A stretch of 64,000 nucleotides of DNA from Ptychodera flava (Eukaryota > Hemichordata > Enteropneusta > Ptychoderidae): the NCBI RefSeq assembly GCF_041260155.1, contig NC_091934.1:40487194-40551193 (forward strand), given 5' to 3'. The notes beneath the pieces were generated by a model that made no database searches, was not told the origin of the DNA, and was given only the letters and a program-made list of their open reading frames with translations. A program made the translations under genes and the position numbers. Each line of letters begins with the position of its first letter. Position 1 is the stretch's first letter. Shown here one piece after another: positions 26,714 through 38,200 of the stretch.

Positions 26714-26717
26714 TTTG
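26678..26717. repeat. (TTTA)n microsatellite
   Basis: About ten TTTA units at the position where the right arm (48,944-49,005) has a broken TTTA/TTAA run. Confidence 0.9.
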
Positions 26718-27210
26718 TTATGTTTTGTGTTTGTTAAGTTGGTTTTCCTCATTGTTTATTTCTCCCTTCCTACTTTTCTTTCTTCCAAGGCATTCTACAA
26801 GCGTCACTTACTCGCTTGGCAAGTTTCTTATAAAGTTACTGGGTTATGTACTTATATATTTAGTAGGCCTACATACACATTTTCATCGTTTTCCTAAAAG
26901 CTCATCTTGCCATTCGTGGAATTTTCAATACGTAACTCAAAATGTTCAAACTGGTTTTGACTAGGCTTTGCACCCAAACAAATAGCCTGAGATCTTACTG
27001 TTGTTGCGGCATGCCGTTGTCAATAAGCGGTCCTCGAATGACCCGGATATAGCTCGCTTACGTAAACAAGCCAACCGGAAAAGTTCAGAAACTTGTATCA
27101 AGTACCCGGATGAGAGAATCAGGAAGGAAGTCAACAGACTTGTTGCAGACGCTAGACGCGACACAACTTCGACCGGTCCCTTGTTATTTGCATTTTTTCG
27201 GCTATTTCAG

Positions 27211-27335
27211 TTCCAATTAATGTGCCTTTTGTGTCCACTGTTCTTTGGATAGCTCGCAGAGCTAAGGCCATGGGTATTTTAAGGCAAATGTCCGCTTGCA
27301 ACATAGCGTTAGACCAGGGACAGCTCTCTCGCTCG
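27211..27335 (+). CDS. Candidate upstream exon shared by both arms
   Basis: A 125-nt block between an acceptor (CGGCTATTTCAG) and a consensus donor (CTCG|GTGAGT). The plus frame is open through AKAMGILRQMSACNIALDQG. The right-arm counterpart (50,273-50,397) is also 125 nt and open. The minus strand is open too, so the coding strand is uncertain. It lies 4.2 kb upstream of exon 1 of the oxygenase gene and might be a 5' exon of it or part of a separate decayed gene. Confidence 0.25.
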
Positions 27336-27388
27336 GTGAGTATCGCCAATAATCCATGCACGTTTAATACATCGCAAGTAAGTTCAAC

Positions 27389-27430
27389 CATAGACCTTCG
27401 AGAATCTATGTTTTTCTCGAGGGTCTTATG
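27389..27430. repeat. 42-bp palindromic filler between 7-bp direct repeats
   Basis: A hairpin-forming segment beginning CATAGACCTTCGAGAA and ending CTCGAGGGTCTTATG lies exactly between two GTTCAAC copies (27382-27388 and 27431-27437). The right arm has a different 18-bp palindrome at the same place. Confidence 0.6.
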
Positions 27431-28018
27431 GTTCAACTAAGCACGGAGGGACGTCGGGACCGTGGTTCAAGATAGGAGCTACGATTTGCACCGGCATTAT
27501 AGTTTCTGCTCGAACTCATTTGGGTGCCTTAAGTTTCAATGTTGTCTATACTCTAATAATTCGTGTCTTGTTCGTTTGAAAGTTTCGTATATCTGACCTG
27601 TTTATTCATGTCTGACTCGTTAAAACTTGAGCAGTAAAACTTAATTGCCATCCACCACGTCAAGTAGCTAGCGCACACAATAACATCGTACAGAAATGAC
27701 CTTGAGGTACTCCAAGTCCAATGAAAGGTATACGGGTGTGTATATCGCCCGAATGGGTCACTTTTACACGAAAACAATGCGTAAATATAGGTCAATTTTT
27801 CATTCCGAAAAAAACGTTAAGCAGGGGTCGATAACAAATGTCCCATGCTTTAGGACCCCCCCCCCGCGGGAGGGGGGCATTAATTGCTCACAGAAGTGGA
27901 AGGGGTGTGCTGCCGCACGTAGACCTCAAATCTCGTAATTTTAGGACCCCATTTTAGACCTTTAAGACCTTTGAGCCAGGTCAAAAGTCATGGTGTCAAA
28001 ATTTGCAAAACGATATAA

Positions 28019-28757
28019 GGGACCGTCTCAGATTGTCGCAGTAGTTCAAAAAGCGAAATTTATTCGTTTAGGGGGGGAGGGGTTTGACCTCCATTCAATT
28101 AGTGAACTTCACTTTCGCACTTTTATTTTGTGATCACAAGTTTTCATGTGTTTATTTTAAATTAAAGAAAAACTGCACACTTGTGCCAACAAATTGTAAC
28201 TTATTCCATCTCGTTTGTGCCCCAAACACAATTTACCGATAGGAACATTGTATCCTAAACATTTCATTCATCAAATTATACAAAGACAAAAAGTATCATT
28301 TTTTTAAAAATGTGCTATTTATAAGCGTCTGCTCTAACCACTAGATGTCTTTATTCTCACTTGTTATGCACCTGGTCATAGTCGTTTTAATATGATTGAA
28401 CATGCCTGGGCCCCCTTGTCAAAGTTTTTCGCTTATTTACTGCCCTTACCAAGTACAAATTGCGTGTTCACAAAGACAAAGAACAGCACAAGAGATGCAA
28501 AAAGGGAAAGTAAAATAAAATGAAACTTTTATGCGGTAAAATGCCTGTTAGTACTCAAATCTGATCGTTTACTTTAATTGTAATGTGGCAAGGGGAATAC
28601 GTCTTTAGTAGCTATAGCAAAATGCAACATTGTACTCTCAGGCAGACATGAACATTTCGCACTTTTGAAGTTTCGTTTAGAGGGAGGGGGGAGGGGGTTT
28701 TGATCTAAACGAAGAAATTTCGTTTCTTGAACTTCTGCGACAATCTGAGACGGTCCC
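28019..28757. mobile_element. 739-bp PIF/Harbinger-like MITE, copy 1
   Basis: Terminal inverted repeats of about 55 bp begin GGGACCGTCTCAGATTGTCG. The flanks carry the target duplication TAA (28016-28018 and 28758-28760). The paralogous site in the right arm (about 52,785-52,800) lacks it. Only short frames inside; non-autonomous. Family assignment rests on the TWA duplication and G-rich tips. Confidence 0.85.
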
Positions 28758-28815
28758 TAAGGTAAAAGCAAGCATTTGCCTACTACAATTTACATTGTTG
28801 CTGGCCAAGCCTAGC

Positions 28816-28973
28816 TATGGGTTCATAGCTGTGGTGGTTACAGACGGGATTCCTGTCTTTTACGGGCTGGTTTTGACTTTTACGACTTTTAATGGTGGCC
28901 GGGCTAGTAAAAGTCAAAACCGCCCTGTAAAAGACATGAATTCCATCGTAACCACCACAGCTATGGACCCACG
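28816..28973. mobile_element. Foldback element of about 160 bp
   Basis: TATGGGTTCATAGCTGTGG...TAAAAGTCAAAACC and its inverse complement surround TTTAATGGTGGCC. Half copies occur at about 6,550 and 7,295, and a copy split by another insertion is at 52,852/54,327. Confidence 0.7.
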
Positions 28974-29334
28974 TGGCCACAGCTAGGCCAACCAATTGAT
29001 ATCCGAAAAACATTTCTGGGAATACTACAAAATTTGGGTGGAAGAAGATATCTTTCACCTTACCAAATTTTGGTCCAGCTTCTGAAAATTATCAGTTATC
29101 TAATAACTAGCACTGGTAGTTCATGTGGCCATGGTCGACCAGCCAGGATAAGCCACTTTGTTTGTATATTTTCTGTTGGGCAAAATTCTTTCATATTATA
29201 AGGAGTTCTGACCAATTAGTGACGGTGTTTCAAAATCATGTCGATATTTACTTTGGCTAAAGCCAGGGAGAACCTTCATATGCCACAGAATAAAGGTGAA
29301 AATTCCCCAAATTTGTCAAGCAAATCCCTAACAC

Positions 29335-29535
29335 AATTAGAGGTTATAAAACAGTGTGCTTGGGTATTTGGTTGCAAATATAAGATCTCTTGGGTGAAAA
29401 TTAGCATATTTGGCGGGAAATAATAACCAAGGAAAGCGAGGTGATTATTTCACCCAAATATGCTAATTTTCACCCCAGAGGTCTTATATTCGCAACCAAA
29501 TACCCAAGCACACACCGTTTATAATCTCATTATAA
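29335..29535. repeat. Imperfect palindrome of about 200 bp, left arm
   Basis: GTGTGCTTGGGTATTTGGTT...ATTAGCATATTTGG folds on its inverse complement, with a centre near GAAAGCGAGGTGATTATTTC. The same structure occurs at 54,777-54,985, so it predates the duplication. Confidence 0.7.
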
Positions 29536-30776
29536 TTTACTTAAGTTAAATACAAGTGAAGAGTGTCGTTATTTAAGACAGAATTTGGAACGAGGGTTCA
29601 GGCGCTTTCAACACAAACTCTAAAAAAGAATGGTTTTAGAACGTGCACACATGCACAGTTAATTCCATACAGAGCGGTAACACAACGTATTGATATCGCC
29701 ATTACACATCGAACTTGAATTTTACTTGCAAAAACGCTCAAAAAATGTGTAAAAAATTATGCTATTGTTACATCGCCGTCACTGCTTATATAAAGTCTTC
29801 ATTTGTGGGTTCATCGAGCTGCACCACACTAAAATTCAACTATCAAAATCAATCTCAAGCCGTACCCTCGTTGGCATTTTGGTGCGTTTAGCTCTCAAGC
29901 TTGAGTTTGAAATTTGCGTGAGCTTAAAAATGTTACGCATCGCGCAGGTCTTCTTGTTGAGAATATAAACCCTGGCTCCAGCCAATCAGATTGCCGGATT
30001 CCAGCTAAGCATATTATAATGAGTAATATTTTTGGAATTTACTTGGGTAGATGTTTTCGATTTGGGCAGCACAACCTGCTATGAAAATATCAGGAGTACT
30101 TCTCCCATGGGACACACAGTCACTGCACAATGGAGTTGAATACTGTGTTGGCCAGGAAAACACTGTACTGAAATACCAGACCATCCAATAATATTGAATT
30201 GAGCATGTATGTCCAGTATTTAAGTCCACTTTGACCAGCCAGAAGCGATGATCAGAACTTGATAATTTAGCCATGGATGGAGGGACTGTGATTTAGCCTT
30301 AGGCCAAACAAAGAAAACAGTGCTGTCTCGATAACCCGACTGACCCTATTTTTTACCTGCCGACCCTAAACTTTTTAGAGCTACGTAAACATGGAATTCA
30401 AAAAAAAGGAAAAAACCCGTAAAATCAGGCGTTCGTTACTTGGCATTTGATTTTTCCGTTAACGAGGATGTCTTTTACGTTCTTATGTATGATACATATT
30501 TCTGGAAATGTTGTGGCCAGTGTTTGACCACCCTGAACCCCTGAAAAATGCATATTTAAAAATAAAAATATTTTCGAAAAAAATTCCTGCCGACCTACCT
30601 ACCCTATTTTTGAAAACCATTTTATCGGAGCAGCACAATTTACTATTTTTGCCTTATCGTGTATATAGCACTCGATATTAGTGTATTCAGAGGCATATAA
30701 TTGGGGTTGCCTCTGTTCATCGATCATGTATTGTTTAACAAAAGCACGCTAAACTCAACATGCTGAAGATGCACTG

Positions 30777-31020
30777 AACACAATGATTATATTGTTTGAC
30801 ATGTTGAAAGATAATGAATGGGTGACAATGCATATATTTGACCCTGGTTTTAGACAGAATAATTTATAAATGAAACCATGGCGAAAATGAATTAATGGTC
30901 ATGACCATTAATTCATTTTCGCCATGGTTTCATGTATCGTGTCTAAAATCGGAGTTGAATATATGCATGGTCACCCATTCATTCGGTATCTTTCAACATG
31001 TCACACAATACAAGTAGTAT
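30777..31020. mobile_element. Foldback element of about 240 bp, left arm only
   Basis: The central 66 bp is a perfect palindrome around TTAATGGTCATGACCATTAA. Outer arms (GACATGTTGAAAGATAATGA and its complement, TGCATATATTTGACCC and its complement) extend it. It is absent from the right arm. Confidence 0.65.
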
Positions 31021-31499
31021 CTCGTATCGAACAAAATTCATGAAAAATGGCCGACCTTGTCCTTTTAAGCAATAAACCACACTCAGCAACAGTATACCAC
31101 AAGATTAAAACCAGTTCACATCATATGAGCTTAAGAGATAGCGAGTGCATATATGGAGTGAACCGGTCAAAATTAAGTGGTGTACCTGTTGCTGAAGTGG
31201 TTTATTTCTATTATAGGGCTCAGCTGTTGGAGTCGCGCCAGAGGTGAAGATTAGAATTTTCATTTCTGTCTCAACGTGTACATGCAAGTAATGATTCATG
31301 ATAAGCAATAAGAAAGAATGAAATAGAATTAATTGTTTAATCTGTTACCCTTCAAAATTTTGAGTGGACGCAAAACAATCAAAAGAATTAAATTACTTGT
31401 GACCTTATATGACAAACAAATTATATGCAAATTATATGCAAATTGTATACAAACAAATTATATAGATTTTTTTCTGTATTTGTTATAGATTGCCAGAAG

Positions 31500-31526
31500 A
31501 TGGAAGAGATTGGTGATCATGGCTGA
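31500..31526 (+). promoter_or_regulatory. Upstream open frame overlapping the start codon
   Basis: ATG at 31500 opens eight codons and ends in TGA at 31524-31526, overlapping the main ATG (31519) in another frame. It follows a splice acceptor (TTTTTTCTGTATTTGTTATAG, ending 31488), so an untranslated 5' exon upstream is likely. Copy 2 keeps the arrangement (55892-55918). Confidence 0.5.
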
Positions 31527-32223
31527 TGATTTTGGAGGTCTAGGTGTCTTTCTCCTGGCTCTATTCCTTCTCAATAATTACAGTGCAGTGAGTGCCCAGG
31601 AGACAAATGATGATGTCACAGAACACCTGACTCAAATCTACCAATCAGAGGATGGTCACCAGGCAGCCATCTTGGATGATGTCCTACCCGAAGAATCACT
31701 GAAGAATTTGATCATCAAAGGCTATTTCTTCACATCATGGCATTTCCAAGATGACATTAAAATTGCCACAGAGGAGAATAACATTCCATGGAAGAGCGAT
31801 TTATCACCTGAATTTTTTGAAAACACTCATGTCTGGAAAATTTTACGCGAGTCAATTTCTCATGTCACTAAGTCTGGTGAACTGTATCCATACTCAGTGA
31901 CGTGCTATCTCCAAAGACGCTTTGATTCAATAACCCTTGAAACAAGAGACCCAGATGATTATCAAATCTTACTGTTTCTTACAAGACGTGTCAAGAAAAA
32001 TGACTATGGCCATTTGTCCCTGTACGCCCCCTACAGAAATGGGACTCACTCTATCGTCATGACGGCACATCCAAGACATGGCCGCATTGTTTTCTGGAAA
32101 GGTGGTCTCTCCCATCTTTATCATCCACCATCAATGAACTACGTCAAGGCAGGGTACATCATCACCATCAAGGCAACTCATTTGACGGGCAGATATGAAG
32201 ATGCATTGATGGTTTTCAATAAG
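31519..32223 (+). CDS. Oxygenase copy 1, exon 1: signal peptide and degenerate fold
   Basis: 235 codons from MADDFGGLGVFLLALFLL to AAG|GTGAAT. It encodes the entire N-terminal fold without introns. Reading through the donor adds only about ten codons before a stop. Confidence 0.88.
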
Positions 32224-35200
32224 GTGAATGAAAAACAGAAACGGCTTTTACAATAAAGACAAGACAGTGACATGTTGGAGAAAATTCCATTAGCTGAAAC
32301 TGTTGATGTATTTCTTAGTATTTTTGTATTGTTTGTAAAATTCATCTTCTTGTTCTCATAGAATCACGTTGAAATTCTGTTAACTCATCAAATAAGCCTA
32401 AACCTGTAAAAAATCCAAGGTCATTGTTGGAAACTTAATTCTAGTCACGACTAGAATTAATTCCTGAACATTTAATATTGCAAATTACTCACAACTCATT
32501 CTGGTAATAAGACTTCCTCTTTGTATGTCAACATGCTATAGGGGAAAAAAGGAAAGTTTGTTTTTAAATGAAAATAGTGAAAAACATTATCAACAGTTAT
32601 AGCTATGGTATGGTATAATTTTTAAGATTGCATATATTTGTTGAAGACACTCAAGAAATCAACAAACACAATCAGGCTTGCATGGAGGGTCTTCTACAAA
32701 AAGTATGCAATGATGACTCCCTAGGAAAGCTGTAAATTTTAAAATGGCTCAGCTTGAACCAGTTGTCCTTCAGTTTTGCTAATAGTAATATGGTATAATA
32801 CATTTTCCTGACAGCTTTGTTGTAACTCATTACATATTGTGCGACTGCTGATTAACATTATTATAATAATGAAATCTGAAAAGCCCCATGATCTGATAAT
32901 TTAAGGTCACTGTTTGATCATACTCTGTCGTCTTTGACAACATATGGTACCAATATCATCATTCCGTCTGTTGCCATCTTACCCTGCTGTTTCAAACACC
33001 AGTAGTTGTGCTATTTATTGAAAATATTTTCAAAAATAATATTCAAAAAATTTCAAATACTTAAATATTTAAATTCTGAAATATTTAAATGCAGCAGTAT
33101 TTTTCAGAAAGATACATTTACCCGAAAAATTGTCAGCAAGTGTGTAGATTATTGTCCAGAATTAATGAACCTTTGAGAAAAGACTGTTGATAACTGTTTG
33201 CCATTTTCAAATGAAACCATTCTGTAGCAACAGTTTCAACAGAAAAACCATGTTTCGACAGATTGTTTAGACACATCAAATCAGGATACGATAACCAAGT
33301 GCTAAATAATCAGCATTTTTATCACAGTATGGAAATAGAATTCAGTTGGAATACAATGCTCAAATTCACTTTCAATACTGATAGCATTTAATTTCATTAC
33401 TGAAAGCATTGTTATCTTTACAATGTCATTTAAATGTGTAAAGCTTTTGTGTTGACACTGATAATCAAGGCTGTTAGAATTCTTCAAATTTCAAACAAAA
33501 GGTACTAATAACTTGTAATGATCTGTTTTAGTCAGCAAGACTTTTTTACCTAAGTTGTTTAACATTAATGATTTCACAGCAACCTTTCATTATTTCATGC
33601 TGGTTTATTTTGTAGTCAAAAAATTATGTTTGGAATTTTACAGTTTATGCAAATTATTGATAAATGGAAAGACTGAGCGCTTTGTTAGGTGTGTTCTACA
33701 TCAATGACAGGGCTGCAATAATTTTGGGGAAAAAAGTTTGAAAAAGTCACAATTTGCGACAGAGTAGCTAGTTGTCACCATCATTGACAGAATTTTGTTG
33801 ATATCTGCAATCCAAACAAAGCAATCTGAGAAACAAAAGAGTACTGAAAATATCAGCAGCTCTACTGTTATGTAACCATTTCATTGAACCTTTGATGTTC
33901 CCCTCAACTTTTTAACATCTGTTATCTTGTCTCTCTTTACCTTAGAATGCTTTGGAAGAGAAACAGAAACTAGAACGGGTCAACAAGGACAGCTTTCCCA
34001 ACGTTCCTGGAAAAATACCCACATACAACATGGATGAGCATGTCAAGCGAAAATTTTATGATGCCAATGGAATGTAGGTAGAATGTTTGAAATGATGAAA
34101 ATCAGAATAACCAATGGCAGTACTTTCATTCAAGCACAGACCTTTCTTGCTCATATGATTTCAAAAACCACATTCAAAGGTCACATTAAACTTTGATCTG
34201 AGTGGGGTCAAAGGTTGAATTATAGGTCAGTTTAGCCTTTGACCCGAGTTGGGTAAAAGAGTGCATTAATTTATCCCAGCAGGCATTAAAGCCTCAATGG
34301 CTTCATCTTTTCTCATTGTTTTTATCTTTTCAAACTCAAGTTATGTCACATTTATGTATTCACTGAGAGTTGTGTGTCGAGATCTGGTTTCATGTATAGA
34401 CTTTTATGAGAAATGTGCAAGTGAATTTGTGCAAGTAAATTTATGTGATTAATGCACCAGAGTTGTGGATGCCAATGAAAATCTTTCTTTAAAATTTTGG
34501 TAATTACATTCATGTCCAGAGGAAATAATTAAAAATTGATACGATAAAATAGCCGTTTTCTATTCATATACAGCACTGCAGACAGTGTGCAGCTCATAGC
34601 TCATAGAAAGCAATTTTGTTAGTTCTAGTGAGAAGTAATGAAAGCAATGTTCAAATAGCAGTAAAAATATTTCAATTTACACAGTGGTTTTTATGTGATT
34701 TGGTCAGTATGTGGTGGACATACCATTGCCAAGGATACTGTATCCCACTCAGGGTAACCTTGCCATCATCAATACAGCTTGTACAATGGTATGGTGTAAC
34801 TGAGAGGAATTGAGAAAAAAACTGGAACTGTATCCTGTAAAGGGGAAGTGTATAAAACAGCATCTTGGTTTTAGAGCATGTTCTAGTAATCTGCCACCAG
34901 CACACAATGTCTACCATACGGACTTTGACTTGAGATATCTGCTTGTAACTCTTAATTGCAGGATTGTTGCAATATATGATGATTTATTCACCAAGGAGCA
35001 GCTAGATGTCCTCCATGCATACCTGTCATCAGTGGAGGACAATTTCTTCTTTGGTGATGCAGACACTGAGGTCCGAGAAGACAGTGACAACGTTGCATGG
35101 ATTAAAGCGTTTTCAGTAGGTGACATGACATCCATGACTTTTAAGCAATAATGAATCCCTTCCTATCCTATAGGGGACAAAAACAAAATTTATTTTTATT

Positions 35201-38200
35201 TGAATCCTTGATGGACCAGGAGGGGGTACATTATTACTATTAATTTATAGTTTTGGCTACGATAGTAAAGTTGTAGATGTAGAAAACATCTTTGGCCACA
35301 ATTTTCGTTAATCGTCATTGGATTATCAGTAATAATTTGAGGGTATGACGTCACAAAATCCGCTGGTATTGACAAAATATTGACAAAGCTATAATATAAT
35401 AGTGTCTATAGGGTACCTATTGTATAGTAATGAATTATGGGATAGATCTATAGCTATTCAATTTTTTACCAAACTTCAAGTTGTCAGTATAGATACTGTT
35501 TTCATTAAAGCCGCAATTTTTAATCCCAGGTTCTTGCATTGGTGGAGTTCTCCCAGTCAAACACTTGGCCAGTACGATGTTTGATTTTTATAACATTAAT
35601 TACACAATGATCTCAACCTTTTGTCACCTTTTGCTAATCCTGCAAACAGAGTTTATACACAGTCATTGATGCCCCACCACCAACGCTCGAATTTCGTACA
35701 AAATTGTCTTCCAGTCGCATTAGAATTTGAATATAACCACAAAGTTTGGTCAGCAGCAGCTTCACGCTGACCGCTTGGCAGTCTGTCTGCATTTTTGCAG
35801 CGGGAAAAAATAAAAAGTGGCATTTTCTGGAGCGTGTGCCTGCGTGCTGCCTGTTTGATGTCCACTTACACAATAAACGCCGCCATAGCATCGCGTCCTT
35901 TTAAAGAGAGGCTCCGCCTTTCAAAGACCTCTCTCAGGGTATGATATATCAGGAACCCGAGCTTCAGGGAGAGGATATACATATGTAATATTATCAACCA
36001 ATTTGATTAAAATCAAATGTTTACAACTCATTTTCTGTCAACATTTCATCTTTTGTATTTATGGTTACCAGTAAAAGGCAAGGACAGCAACAGTGAAAAC
36101 CATAAAATTTGATAATCAAGCATATCTCTACATCTGATTTTAATCTAATTCGTTGCCGACATCTCACCCTATTATCTGTGGTTAGCTGAAAATTTACCTT
36201 TTTTCATAAGGTTTTTGAAATATCACCAAAAATGATTTCAATACAAAGACAGGTTTAGATATTAATTGATAATATGCCTCAGGAAATAACCGAGTTGCTG
36301 GGTTACATATCTCTTGATTTCATCACCGTCCCTCCGGACTATGATTTCATCAAGGAATTTTCAATCCTGGGTATCCTGCTCCAGGCTAATTAAATGAAAT
36401 ATTTTAAGTAACACATTCTGGGCTGTAGCTCACACAACTGTTTATGTATCGGTGTCAGATGCAATTATCAAAACAATTGAGATTTGTTTTCAATTTGATT
36501 TTGTACATCATGGTGTCCCTCTTTGCAGTTGGATTCATTTGTGAAGAGTAATGTCTGGGATGTTGTGTTTCAAGTCGCCAAGCACGTCAGCGGGGGCAAA
36601 GAAGGGTGGTATCCATATGATGTGTCGTTGAACGTTATCAGAGCCGGCGATCACACTCGCATCCATGAAGACTGCGAGGCTTTTGAAGTAAGTGGCGCAA
36701 TGAAAATGAATATGTCTGCGTGCAATGCTACTGCAGTGCTCAGGGGACTTCAGACAAAAACTTAGTAATGTGATCATGATATAAACAAAAACACATGCAT
36801 AGAATAATTGTTCAGTAATACGCATATTAGGGAGGGTATGCTCATCTTCATGGATGGTATATTTACATTAGAGTTCACTTCAAAATTCAACATAGTTTCA
36901 ATATGGTACATGTGTTGAAGTAGCTGAACATCGTGAATTGTTTAGAATCCTAGGTTTAGTATTTTAACCTTTTGAGTGCTGTAATTTTTCCCACCAAAAT
37001 TTTACTGCCACATTCTACCAATCTTTTATGAATTTTTCTGAAATTTGTTGATAATTTTAGACCAAATGGACATCATGTTTTATTGGCTACAGTTTTTTAT
37101 CAAAATTTTTGGAAAAATCTGAGATAAATTGACTGTGGTATATTTTATAAAGGTGAGAAAAATTGACGTTGGTGCTCAAACTTTGCAAAAAGTGAACTAA
37201 CAGGCATGGACCAAGCAAGCTGAGAGAGATGAAAGATAATGTCTCTTAAAAAATTACACAAACTAGGACAATCAAAAGAGCATAAACCATTCAATTTGTC
37301 TTTTAAAAGTTTTCATGCAATTATTGGAATCATCTTCATTTTGATCAGCGTACTGCTATATCAGAATCCAGAAAATTAGAATTGTTTCTGGTCATCGTTA
37401 ATTCAGAGTGTTCAAGAAAATCCTAATCCTAATATAATAAACTATTCACAGCATCATACTAGAAATATTAAGGTAGTGTGCACCTCAAAAGTGAAAGACT
37501 TAAACTTTTGCTCAAACTTTCCTGAATGAAACTTTCAATCATTCCCTTACCAAACCAACAATAAAAATCTGGGGTCACCTTGCAAAGTTTGAAACTAGCG
37601 AAACAAATTACCCAACATTTTGCGATATTTAAAATTCAAAATGGCCGCCATTCCTGTTTTATGTATGAGGGAAAAATTAAATTTTGGATTTTCGAAAAAC
37701 TAAGCCCATGAACATTTTTCTTTCTCCAAAAGCTTTAACCCTTTCACCACCATGGTTTGACCCAAATCCATTTTTATCAATGGTGAGTGTGGACCTGTTT
37801 ACAGGGAATCAGGGGTGAACAGCTTAAAACGAGCCCCCACAAGTGGTAGATCAGAAAAGAATTGTAGAAATTTGAAAGTCTGACTATCTGTCCCCGAGGC
37901 GTGTTCTACTTTAACAGACTCAATGAATTATGTGGTAATCTGACTTACCTTTACACTCATATAATGCTTAAAAGGACAAGAAAGTATTTTGAAATCTGTA
38001 TAAAACAACTGTTGTGGTTATATCATACCAGGTTTTTTTAGGAAAGAAAGGAAAATATCACAACAGTGTTTCACTTTTGCTAACTGTCAAAGATTGAAAA
38101 CAAATGATTTCTTTTTCTTGACCTAATCACAAATCAAATGGTTATGTTTTACATGAAAGAACAGGTGTTAAACAGTAAAGGTAATGTAGAATGTAACATA

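Larger units (their letters stand above)
26346..36750 (+). repeat. Left arm of large direct segmental duplication
   Basis: From ATCAATTTGCGACC near 26,346 onward the sequence is collinear with 48,642-61,824, including an upstream candidate exon, foldback elements and exons 1-4 of the oxygenase gene. The arms differ by insertions (each assigned below) and by substitutions that are denser in non-coding parts. Past 36,750 copy 2 diverges, so the alignable length is a minimum. If simple and tandem, the unit is about 22.3 kb. Confidence 0.8.

Noticed and set aside
31510..31518. TTG three codons before the ATG as start
   Set aside because: Non-ATG start is unnecessary; the ATG at 31,519 begins a standard signal peptide.
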